Assembly (NCBI GenBank): GCA_902806355.1
Contig: CADCWI010000086.1
Span: forward strand, 1 to 22,251
Source of the DNA: an uncultured Thermomicrobiales bacterium
GTDB taxonomy: Bacteria; Chloroflexota; Chloroflexia; Thermomicrobiales; UBA6265
Direction of reading: 5' to 3'
Length of the DNA stretch: 22,251 nt
The notes beneath the pieces are model-generated. The model made no database searches. It saw only the letters and a program-made list of their open reading frames with translations, and had not been told where the DNA came from. This document shows, one piece after another, positions 7,369 through 14,036 of this stretch. How positions within the stretch are numbered: the stretch's first letter is position 1; every line of letters starts with the position of its first letter. The translations under genes and the position numbers were made by a program.

Positions 7369-7750
7369 AAGGGACTGGCCGGCACCGGTCGTCTGGTCCT
7401 CCAGACACTGGACTTGCATCAGCCCCTTCGTGAGTCGCAGGAGGGACACTCTGTCTCGAGGTGGTTTATCCGCATTCCAGGGTGGTGTCAGCTTGGATAT
7501 TGTTGAGGCGCAAATCATTGAAAAAGTTGCACGAACGATTGGAGTGTCACTAATCGCGACGCCGTACTTAGGGTAATCTCACCCAAAGGGTTGTGCGTGC
7601 TGACGAACCGCGATGCCGCAAGCGAGCAGTCGTTGGACTCTTCCGATCGGCCAAGCACTTCTCCAATCGACGCCTATGAAGATTGCTCCGATCGCTACCT
7701 TGGGAAGTATCTGCGAAGCCATTTGCAATCGAAAGCGGACGTGTACAGGC
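7369..7750. other. Non-coding stretch between rpmJ and the molybdenum hydroxylase operon
   Basis: I see no supported gene here. Short open frames on both strands lack ribosome sites and recognisable motifs. The middle part (about 7480-7575) is AT-richer than its surroundings. It lies between converging transcription units, so no promoter is required. Confidence 0.5.
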
Positions 7751-7796
7751 ACAACGAAGAGCCCAGCACGAGGATTTCTCGTACTGGGCCCGTTGT
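7751..7796 (-). terminator. Hairpin downstream of the molybdenum hydroxylase operon
   Basis: An outer pair ACAACG (7751-7756) / CGTTGT (7791-7796) encloses a near-perfect inner stem, GCCCAGCACGA (7761-7771) with TCGTACTGGGC (7779-7789), one mismatch. It lies 15 bp beyond the stop codon of the minus-strand molybdopterin subunit, a sensible site for its transcription terminator. A clean T-tract is lacking. Confidence 0.5.
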
Positions 7797-7810
7797 CACC
7801 GCACGTCTGT

Positions 7811-10138
7811 TCAACCCGCGGGCGTTGCCGATGCCGGCGTAGCGACCGGTGTCGCCTCCGGTGTCTTCAACGCCGCCTTCACCCGCTGCGGGGTGATAGG
7901 CAACTGTCGCACGCGTGCTCCGGTCGCGTCGTGGATGGCGTTGGCGATCGCCGCCGCAACTGGCACCGTCACCGGCTCCCCAATCCCCTTCGATGGCTGA
8001 TCCGGCCGGTTCAACACCGTCACTCGGATCACCGGCACCTCGGCAAAGGTCAGGATCGGATAGGTGACCCAGTCGCGACTGGTAACGATGGACCGGTCGA
8101 ACGTCACCTGCTCCTTTGTGGACCAGCTCGTCGCCTGGATTACGCCCCCCTCCACCTGATTCACCACCCCGTCCGGGTTGACGGCGAGCCCCGGATCAAT
8201 CGCGCAGGAGAACCGGGTGATGCGGTACTCTCCGGACGTCTCGTCGACCTCGACCTCGGCGATGTACGCCATGTATGACGACGATGGGCCGGTCTCGCGT
8301 GTGTAGAGCACGAAGCCGATGCCCATGCCCTTGCCGCCGCTGCCGCCACTCGGTTGCCAGCCGGCGAGGTCAGCAACCGCGTGGATCACGTCAATGGCGC
8401 GATCATCCTCAAGATGACGTAGCCGGTACTCGACCGGATCCACACCGGCCCGGATCGCCAGCTCGTCCATGAACGACTCGAGGGCGAAGATGTTGTAGCC
8501 GCTGAACACATTGCGCATGTAGCCCGTGCGCAGCAGTGGTCCCGCATTGAACCCTTCCAACGGCAGCGGCCGGATCGTGTACGGCGTGTCACCGATCGCC
8601 ATCGCGGCGATGCCGGGCTCTGGGTGAACCCCCCTGACGGCCGTATGGATACGGCCGCGGAGACCGGTGATCTGGTAGTTCTCGTCGAGGAGCGTCTCCA
8701 GTTCTATAAGCTGCGGCGGGCGGTACTGGCTCCAGACGAACTCATCCGAGCGCGACCACTGCAGCCGCACCGGTCGGCCGACTTCTTGGGACAGGATCGC
8801 CGCCTCGACATCGATCTCCTGGTCGTAGTCATCGCGCCGTCCATAGAGCCCGGTACTTGCCCCGCCGATGACTTGTACCTGCGTCTCTTCCGCGAAGCCA
8901 AGCGCCTCGGCCACCATCCAACGCGCGCCGAACGGCCACTGAGTCGAGGACCACACCCGCGCCCGGTCGCCTTGCACGTCCGCGAGCGAGAATGCCGAAC
9001 CGATCGGGGCGTGGGAGAGGTACGGGCCGCGATACGTCTGTGCGTAGACGTCGGTGGCGTCCTCGCGCCGCGTCTCGTACTGCTGGTTGACCTCGGCGAA
9101 GGTCTCCCTACGCGTGCCCTGGTCACCGTTCGGGATCAACTCGATTGGCTTCCCGTTCTCCATGATCCAGCCGTAGAGCTCCTCGTGCGTCACGGCAAGC
9201 TCCTCGCCCGCCTCCCACTTCGTCGATTCCTGCAGTCGCTCGACGGCGGCGAGCGCTTGGTCCTCCCGCTCAGCCACGACGGCGATGAAATCTCCCGGCA
9301 TCGTCTCAATCCGTGTGATACGCGCGAATCGCTCGTCCCCGGGATAGCTGATCGGGATCACCGCCACAATGCCGTCCATCTCGGCGACCGACGTGTCGTA
9401 CGACGTGAGCCGCGCCCCGTAGGCCGGTGCCCGCAGCACCCGAGCGTGGGTCATCCCTTCGACTCGGACGTTGTCGATGAAGTCTCCCTCTCCACCGGTC
9501 AGCTTCGTCGGGATGTCGATCCGCGGGATGGACTGGCCGACAATGGTGTACTTGTCTGGCGTCTTCGTGGCCGCCTCCATGTCGACGTCTCGAGCGAACT
9601 GGCGGCCACCGAGCAACGCGCCGATGTCCCGCTGCTGGCTGCCGCCCGGGGTGCTGACCACACCGTCCGCGATTTGAAGCTGATCCGCCGCGACCCCGAA
9701 TTGGTCCGCGGCGGTCTCGAGGACCGCCTGCCGCGCGGTAACCGCCGCCTGCCGGATGATCACGGCCGCGACGCCTATTGTGGTCGTAGCGGAGGTGATG
9801 CCCTGGTTCGGCACCACGTCGGTGTCGCCTGAGACAACGGTCACCTGCTTGAACGGAACCGAGAGTTCCTCGGCGACGATCTGGCTGAGGGCGGTCAGGA
9901 TACCGTTGCCGATCTCGACCCGGCCGGTGTAGAGCGTCACGCTCCCGTCTTCATCGATCCTCAGCCAGCCGTCGAGCTCCGGCGTCAGGTCGCGCATCTC
10001 CTCAGCGGACCATTTGGGGTCCACCGGCTGTTCCGGGGTCGCGAACGCGCTCCTGGCCGGTCCCGCCAGCGAGAAGCTGATCACGACGGCACCCGTCCCC
10101 TGCAGGAATCCGCGACGCGAAACGGTGCTGCGAGTCAT
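7811..10138 (-). CDS. Molybdopterin-binding subunit of a xanthine dehydrogenase-family hydroxylase, Tat-exported
   Basis: A 775-residue large subunit of a molybdenum hydroxylase, which oxidises a C-H bond of an N-heterocycle or aldehyde using water. The N-terminus MTRSTVSRRGFLQG plus a hydrophobic run ending near PARSAFA is a twin-arginine signal (R8, R9), so the folded cofactor-loaded enzyme is exported. The expected active-site Glu is in GIGEP (E721), and GLYGRRDDYDQEID matches the molybdopterin-binding region. Size and Tat signal fit the isoquinoline 1-oxidoreductase beta-subunit group better than cytosolic xanthine dehydrogenase. Its ATG overlaps the stop of the [2Fe-2S] gene by 4 nt (ATGA). 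No FAD subunit is present, so electrons probably leave through FeS clusters to a membrane carrier. The C-terminal tail is Pro/Ala/Thr-rich. Substrate is unknown. Confidence 0.92.
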   Translation of the reverse strand: MTRSTVSRRGFLQGTGAVVISFSLAGPARSAFATPEQPVDPKWSAEEMRDLTPELDGWLRIDEDGSVTLYTGRVEIGNGILTALSQIVAEELSVPFKQVTVVSGDTDVVPNQGITSATTTIGVAAVIIRQAAVTARQAVLETAADQFGVAADQLQIADGVVSTPGGSQQRDIGALLGGRQFARDVDMEAATKTPDKYTIVGQSIPRIDIPTKLTGGEGDFIDNVRVEGMTHARVLRAPAYGARLTSYDTSVAEMDGIVAVIPISYPGDERFARITRIETMPGDFIAVVAEREDQALAAVERLQESTKWEAGEELAVTHEELYGWIMENGKPIELIPNGDQGTRRETFAEVNQQYETRREDATDVYAQTYRGPYLSHAPIGSAFSLADVQGDRARVWSSTQWPFGARWMVAEALGFAEETQVQVIGGASTGLYGRRDDYDQEIDVEAAILSQEVGRPVRLQWSRSDEFVWSQYRPPQLIELETLLDENYQITGLRGRIHTAVRGVHPEPGIAAMAIGDTPYTIRPLPLEGFNAGPLLRTGYMRNVFSGYNIFALESFMDELAIRAGVDPVEYRLRHLEDDRAIDVIHAVADLAGWQPSGGSGGKGMGIGFVLYTRETGPSSSYMAYIAEVEVDETSGEYRITRFSCAIDPGLAVNPDGVVNQVEGGVIQATSWSTKEQVTFDRSIVTSRDWVTYPILTFAEVPVIRVTVLNRPDQPSKGIGEPVTVPVAAAIANAIHDATGARVRQLPITPQRVKAALKTPEATPVATPASATPAG

Positions 10139-10605
10139 GATGTCGCCCTTTCACTCGCGGCCCGCTTGGCCGCCCGGAAGATGCGGGTGTGTGTCCCGCA
10201 CCGGCAGAGATTGCCGTTCAGCGCCGTGAGGATGTCCTCATCACTCGGGTCAGGATTGGCATTGAGCAGAGCCTGGGTGACCATGATCATGCCGTTGATG
10301 CAGAAGCCGCACTGGGACGCCTGCTCGTCGATGAACGCCTGCTGGACCGCGCCGGGTGCGTCCCCGTCGCTAAGCCCCTCGAGCGTCACGATCTCGCCTT
10401 CGACGACTTGGGAGATCGGGGTCAGGCACGAGCGAATCGCCTTGCCATCGACGAGCACTGTGCACGCTCCGCACTGCACGAGCCCGCAGCCGAACTTGGG
10501 ACCGTTCAGGTCGAGCTGGTATCGCAGGGCGCAGAGGAGAGCGCTGCCCGATTCCGCCTCTACCGTCTGGTCCTCACCATTGACCCGTAAGGTGAACTGG
10601 GCCAC
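10135..10605 (-). CDS. [2Fe-2S] subunit of the molybdenum hydroxylase
   Basis: A 156-residue iron-sulfur subunit that passes electrons from the molybdenum site. The N-terminal plant-ferredoxin-like domain carries C40, C45, C48 and C60 (FGCGLVQCGACTV and RSC). The C-terminal helical domain carries C99, C102, C134 and C136 (QCGFCINGM and LCRCGTH). All eight ligands for two clusters are therefore present. The start is a GTG with AGGAGG about 8 nt upstream. A nearby ATG at 10610 is out of frame. It has no Tat signal and would be co-exported with its partner, as known for two-subunit enzymes of the isoquinoline oxidoreductase type. It is translationally coupled to the molybdopterin subunit and lies 36 bp after the small hypothetical gene. 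Confidence 0.94.
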   Translation of the reverse strand: MAQFTLRVNGEDQTVEAESGSALLCALRYQLDLNGPKFGCGLVQCGACTVLVDGKAIRSCLTPISQVVEGEIVTLEGLSDGDAPGAVQQAFIDEQASQCGFCINGMIMVTQALLNANPDPSDEDILTALNGNLCRCGTHTRIFRAAKRAASERATS

Positions 10606-10641
10606 AGCATCGCCTCCTTACTGAGCAGAAGTAAAAATGAA

Positions 10642-11088
10642 TCAACCGTGCCCGTCCGCCACGGGTGACCGATCGATCGCGATGTTATCGTCCACCGCCC
10701 AAAGGAGTGCATCACCACTGCGCTGACTCAGGATCACCTGCGCTCGATGCTGCTCCTCACTACCGTGGACGAGCAACTGGATCAGCGCTTGTCCGTTCAT
10801 CAACTCTCGCCGCGCCTGCTCCAACTCGTCGAGATCGTCCCCCCTGCTCAACCGCAGCCGGACGAGGAACCGGTGAAGGCCCGTCCCTCCAAGAGGCCCT
10901 TCGAGCCGGCGAACCTCCTCGACGACGATGACTTCAATCCGATCGCGCGCAAATCCCGCCGCGCTGAGCAGGGCGACGCCCCTATCGGTGTCGGACCGGG
11001 CGACGGCTGCCACGACCATGAGATGCGGATATGACAGCCGACTAGGAGAAAGGCTGGACGCGAACTGGTCAGATGGTTCGGAATACAT
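10642..11088 (-). CDS. Hypothetical protein, stress-protein-like alpha/beta fold
   Basis: A 148-residue protein of unknown function. The core reads MVVAAVARSDTDRGVALLSAAGFARDRIEVIVVE, a Gly-containing middle (GPLGGTGLHRFLVRLRL), then an ELMNGQALIQLLV strand and VILSQRSGDALLW. That order (helix with AGF, strand, Gly-rich turn, then G-x-x-L-I-x-x-x-V strand, then a helix with a Gly) resembles the small general-stress-protein-type domains common in Chloroflexota and Actinomycetota. The resemblance is structural, not a firm family call. The start is supported by GGAGGAG ending 3 nt before ATG. It is first in an apparent operon with the molybdenum hydroxylase genes (36-bp gap). About the first 23 residues look poorly structured. 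Confidence 0.65.
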   Translation of the reverse strand: MYSEPSDQFASSLSPSRLSYPHLMVVAAVARSDTDRGVALLSAAGFARDRIEVIVVEEVRRLEGPLGGTGLHRFLVRLRLSRGDDLDELEQARRELMNGQALIQLLVHGSEEQHRAQVILSQRSGDALLWAVDDNIAIDRSPVADGHG

Positions 11089-11287
11089 GTGCTCCTCCGA
11101 TGCGAATACCCCAGGTTGGCCGTGAGTCGGTCCTGGTCTAACACCCTGGATGTCATGGTGCTGGAAAGAGTGGTCCGAACCCCAAGTCCTGCCGAGGGGC
11201 TAGAAGGGAACTGGGTGGTGCCGCCACGCTCTGGTAGCGGGGCAGTTGTCCGATGGGTTGGTCGGCGACGACTTTTCGCATGTTTGT

Positions 11288-12273
11288 CTATATCAATGCG
11301 GACCTCAATGCGCGTGCCGTCTGCTCCGTGGCCTCCCGCGTGGCGTTCGTTTCGGCTAAGGCGTTGAGCATCATGAAGTCGTGGAAGACGCCTTCATACC
11401 GCGCGCTCGTCACATCCACACCTGCGAGACGAAGCTTGCGCCCGTAGGCCTCGCCCTCGTCGCGCAACACGTCTGCCTGGTCGGTGATGACCAGAGCCGG
11501 CGGCAAGCCACGCAATTGCTCGACAGATGCCTGCAGCGGTGAGGCCGTTGCCTCTGTCCGCATCGCGGCAGCGGGGAGGTAGGCATCCCAAAACCATTGC
11601 ATCGCCTTGCGCGTCAGCCACGGCCCCTCGGCAAACCGATCGTAGCTGTCGGTGTCGAAGGCAGCGTCCGTGACCGGGTACAGCAGCGCCTGATACCGGA
11701 TCTTTGGTTCATCACGCTCCTTCACCAGGTGCGTCACCGCGGCGGTCATGTTGCCGCCGACGCTGTCACCGGCGACGGCTAGCCGGCTCCCGTCGAGCCC
11801 CATTTCCGCTCCGTACGTCGCGACCCACCGCACCGTCGCGTAGACCTATTCGATCGCAACCGGGTACCGGGCCTCCAGCGAGCGCGGATAGTTGACGAAG
11901 ACGAACGCGGCACCAGTCTGCTCGGCCCGGTCTCGCACCAACCGCTCGTGGGTAGCAAAGTTGCCGAGCACCCAGCCGCCGCCGTGCGTATACACGACCG
12001 CGGGCAGGCTGCCAATTTTTGGCAATTGGCTTGACGACAGTGAGCGAAATCGTGCCGTCGGGATCGCCCGGGATGGTCCGCTCCTCGACCTCAGCCGACG
12101 CCATGGGGACCTTGCCGGCCTGCGCACGGTCCAGCACGGCACGGGCGTCGTCGGGAGTGAGGGTGTATAAGGGAGGCCCCCCGGCCCAATGCTAGGGAAT
12201 CGGCCAAAGCCTGGGCGGCTGGCTCCAGCACCAGTGCGGGTATTGTTGCGGGGTGACCGCTGGGTGTGTGCAT
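11288..12273 (-). pseudogene. Alpha/beta hydrolase (HSL/lipase family), three-lesion pseudogene
   Basis: An esterase/lipase of the hormone-sensitive-lipase family, interrupted three times. The start ATG 12273 has AGAGGAG upstream. The frame is lost at the six-C run 12177-12182; beyond it the product continues as GPPLYTLTPDDARAVLD. A second 1-nt shift next to the T-run 12016-12020 separates VVKPIAKN from SLPAVVYTHGGGW, the oxyanion-hole HGGG box. A third lesion, TAG at 11846-11848 where relatives have Gln or Glu (CAG to TAG), splits PVAIE from VYATVRWV. After that, GDSVGG (nucleophile Ser), the Asp box (DQADVLRDEG) and VFHDF (His) are intact. The fused length would be about 325 residues, normal for the family. 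The homopolymer shifts could be sequencing errors, but the nonsense change is harder to explain that way. Confidence 0.85.
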
Positions 12274-12354
12274 TTGGAGACTCCTCTGCTAAATTACTGA
12301 AGCGGCACTCGCCTCCCGGACACCGCGGGATGCACGGTGCCTGGTAAGCGTTAT

Positions 12355-13107
12355 TTATCGCGTCGGGTGCGCCTTGAGCCAATCTTCGAACCGGACGCTG
12401 CCAAGTTGGGCCGCATTGAGCGGAATCAGCGACTGCTCATGTGGGACCGATCCATAATAAGGTGCCCGTAAATCAGGAACAACGTGACGCAGATCGCTGC
12501 GCGTGCTGAGGCGACGGCTGACGACCTTATCGAAACGGAGCCGTTCGGGGCCAGCTATTTCCAGGCGACCATTGAGCGGGGCGTTCATTGCTACCTCGGC
12601 GACCACAGCCGAGACGTCGGCGGCGGCGATCGGCTGGAACGCCACGGGCGCCATATGGACCTCGTCGCCACGCGTGGCGGTATCCGCGATTCCATCGACG
12701 AATTCGAAGAACTGCGTCGAGCGTACGATCGAGTACGGGATTGGTCCCGATTCGATCAACAGCTCTTGGGCGATCTTGGCCCGGAAATAGGTGTTATCGG
12801 GCGACCGATCGATCCCGACGATCGACAACGCTACGTGATGGCCCACGCCAGCGGCCCGTTCCGCCGCAAGGAGGTTGCGGGTCGAGGTTTCGAAGAACTC
12901 CAGCACCGCCGCGGGCTCGTAGGACGGCGAGTTGGAGACATCCACGACCACCGCGGTGTTTTGCATGGCTTCGGCCAGCCCTTCGCCGGTGATGCTGTTG
13001 ATACCCAACCGGGGCGACGCCGGCATCGCCTCATGGCCGTGCTCGTGAAGAATGTTGACGACGTACGATCCGATGAGTCCCGTGCCACCAATAACGACGA
13101 TTTTCAT
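12355..13107 (-). CDS. NAD(P)-binding SDR / NmrA-like oxidoreductase
   Basis: A 250-residue atypical short-chain dehydrogenase. The N-terminal dinucleotide loop is GGTGLIG (G7, G10, G13) in a VVIGGTGLIGSYVV strand-helix. YFRAK gives a YxxxK-like pair in the expected region. The rest (VRSTQFFEFVDGIAD, PIAAADVSAVVAEVAMN, LEIAGPERLRFDKVV) matches NmrA/NAD(P)H-binding proteins that act as redox sensors or quinone-type oxidoreductases. It is cytoplasmic. Its start is 44 bp after the yceI stop on the same strand, so the two are probably one operon controlled from the yceI promoter. The substrate is unknown. Confidence 0.88.
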   Translation of the reverse strand: MKIVVIGGTGLIGSYVVNILHEHGHEAMPASPRLGINSITGEGLAEAMQNTAVVVDVSNSPSYEPAAVLEFFETSTRNLLAAERAAGVGHHVALSIVGIDRSPDNTYFRAKIAQELLIESGPIPYSIVRSTQFFEFVDGIADTATRGDEVHMAPVAFQPIAAADVSAVVAEVAMNAPLNGRLEIAGPERLRFDKVVSRRLSTRSDLRHVVPDLRAPYYGSVPHEQSLIPLNAAQLGSVRFEDWLKAHPTR

Positions 13108-13151
13108 GGGGTTTCCTTTCTGGATGGTCGCTTGTGTTGCCGCCTGCCTGG

Positions 13152-13724
13152 TTACAAAGCGATCCGTGCGGCCTCGATGGTGATGGTGAGCTTGACCTCA
13201 TCGCTGACAAGGACGCCGCCACTCTCGAGCGCTTGGTTCCAGTTGAGGCCGAAGTCCTTGCGGTTGAGTTTGCCCGTGGCCTCGAACCCCGCGACCTCGA
13301 CGCCCGAGGGGTTGATGCCGCTGCCCAAGTACTTCGCCCTGAGCGACAGCGAGCGAGTGATGCCCCTGATAGTGAGCTCGCCCGCAATTACGAAGCGCCC
13401 GCCATTGCTCTCGATGCTGGTGCTGCGGAATGTCGCCTTCGGGTACCGCTCAACATCGAAGAAGTCGGCGCTGCGCAGGTGCGTATCGCGTGCGCCAATC
13501 CCGGTGTTTATGCTGTCGGCATCGATCTCCACCTCAACCGCCGCGTTATCGGGACGATCGAGATCGAGTTTGATCCTGCCCCGGAAGCTGTCGAAACGGC
13601 CGTGTACGGTGGTGATCATCATGTACTTAACGGAGAAGCTGATCGTGCTGTGGTCCGGATCGATCGTCCACATCGGTGCGGGCGCTACCATGATGTTCCG
13701 TCGTTGCAGGGTCGATACGTTCAT
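13152..13724 (-). CDS. YceI family protein
   Basis: A 190-residue member of the YceI/lipocalin-like family, whose beta-barrel binds polyisoprenoid or other long-chain lipids. Diagnostic stretches are MWTIDPDHSTISFSVKYMM near the N-terminus, then DSINTGIGARDTHLRSADFFDVERYPKA split across a strand turn, and LTIRGITRSLSLRA. ATG 13724 is chosen rather than a longer frame beginning at 13877 because AAAGGAGGGAGGG precedes it at ideal spacing. There is no signal peptide, so unlike E. coli YceI it is probably cytoplasmic. It heads a two-gene unit with the SDR. The upstream region carries paired palindromes (13981-14036). The lead hypothesis is an oxidative or solvent-stress module controlled by the adjacent LuxR regulator. 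Confidence 0.93.
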   Translation of the reverse strand: MNVSTLQRRNIMVAPAPMWTIDPDHSTISFSVKYMMITTVHGRFDSFRGRIKLDLDRPDNAAVEVEIDADSINTGIGARDTHLRSADFFDVERYPKATFRSTSIESNGGRFVIAGELTIRGITRSLSLRAKYLGSGINPSGVEVAGFEATGKLNRKDFGLNWNQALESGGVLVSDEVKLTITIEAARIAL

Positions 13725-13740
13725 GAACCCTCCCTCCTTT

Positions 13741-13848
13741 TCATCTGACCCGATCGGATGGTGCTGCTCGTGTTGAGCGATCAGGTCGCGGCGCCGACGG
13801 CCGCGACAGGCGAACGTCCGGGACGGTTCTGGACACGACTGAACCCAT
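13741..13848 (-). CDS. Possible 35-codon ORF ahead of yceI
   Basis: A short frame starting ATG 13848, preceded by AAAGGGAACACC, ends at a TGA 16 bp before the yceI start. The predicted peptide is rich in Arg, Ser and Pro (MGSVVSRTVPDVRLSRPSA and so on) with no recognisable motif. It could be a leader peptide coupled to yceI, or simply part of the 5' untranslated region. Evidence is the ribosome site and spacing only. Confidence 0.2.
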   Translation of the reverse strand: MGSVVSRTVPDVRLSRPSAPRPDRSTRAAPSDRVR

Positions 13849-13934
13849 GGTGTTCCCTTTCTACGAGGCGTTACCAATACGAGACGATTCCCGTAGGCAT
13901 GCGTCGATCTTGCGCCGCCCGGCAGGCCGGCGCA

Positions 13935-13950
13935 TCTGGGGAACTCCTCA
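13935..13950. promoter_or_regulatory. Degenerate third copy of the TGAGGA palindrome
   Basis: The right arm TCCTCA (13945-13950) is perfect, but the left arm (TCTGGG) keeps three of six bases. It is the promoter-proximal member of the series relative to yceI. It may be a low-affinity operator or chance. Confidence 0.3.
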
Positions 13951-13980
13951 ATTGAAGAACGGGTTTGGGGAATGGAGCTC

Positions 13981-13996
13981 TGAGGAAAACTCCTCA
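13981..13996. promoter_or_regulatory. Palindromic operator A upstream of yceI
   Basis: TGAGGA-AAAC-TCCTCA is a perfect palindrome, extended by one more pair (C13980/G13997). There is no T-tract, so an intrinsic terminator is unlikely. Together with the identical-arm copy 40 bp away it looks like a paired binding site for a dimeric regulator, most simply the LuxR-type protein encoded next to it. It lies 257 bp upstream of the yceI start. Confidence 0.55.
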
Positions 13997-14020
13997 GGTG
14001 GCAGGAACGGGCACGGTATC

Positions 14021-14036
14021 TGAGGAGATTTCCTCA
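14021..14036. promoter_or_regulatory. Palindromic operator B overlapping the regulator's stop codon
   Basis: TGAGGA-GATT-TCCTCA has the same arms and 4-nt spacer as site A, starting exactly 40 bp away, so both would face the same side of the helix. Its last three bases are the stop codon of the minus-strand regulator gene. The conserved arms with unlike spacers point to protein recognition rather than a simple duplication. Confidence 0.55.

Noticed and set aside
8624..9832. 402-codon plus-strand frame opposite the molybdopterin subunit
   Set aside because: Antisense to a clear gene, rich in Arg/Leu/Asp as expected for a shadow, with no motifs.
12484..13776. 430-codon plus-strand frame opposite the SDR and yceI genes
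   Set aside because: Antisense to two recognised genes and without any family resemblance.
13725..13877. N-terminal extension of YceI from a GTG/ATG-type start at 13877
   Set aside because: The extra 51 residues are Arg/Pro-rich and not family-like, whereas ATG 13724 has an excellent AAAGGAGGG site.
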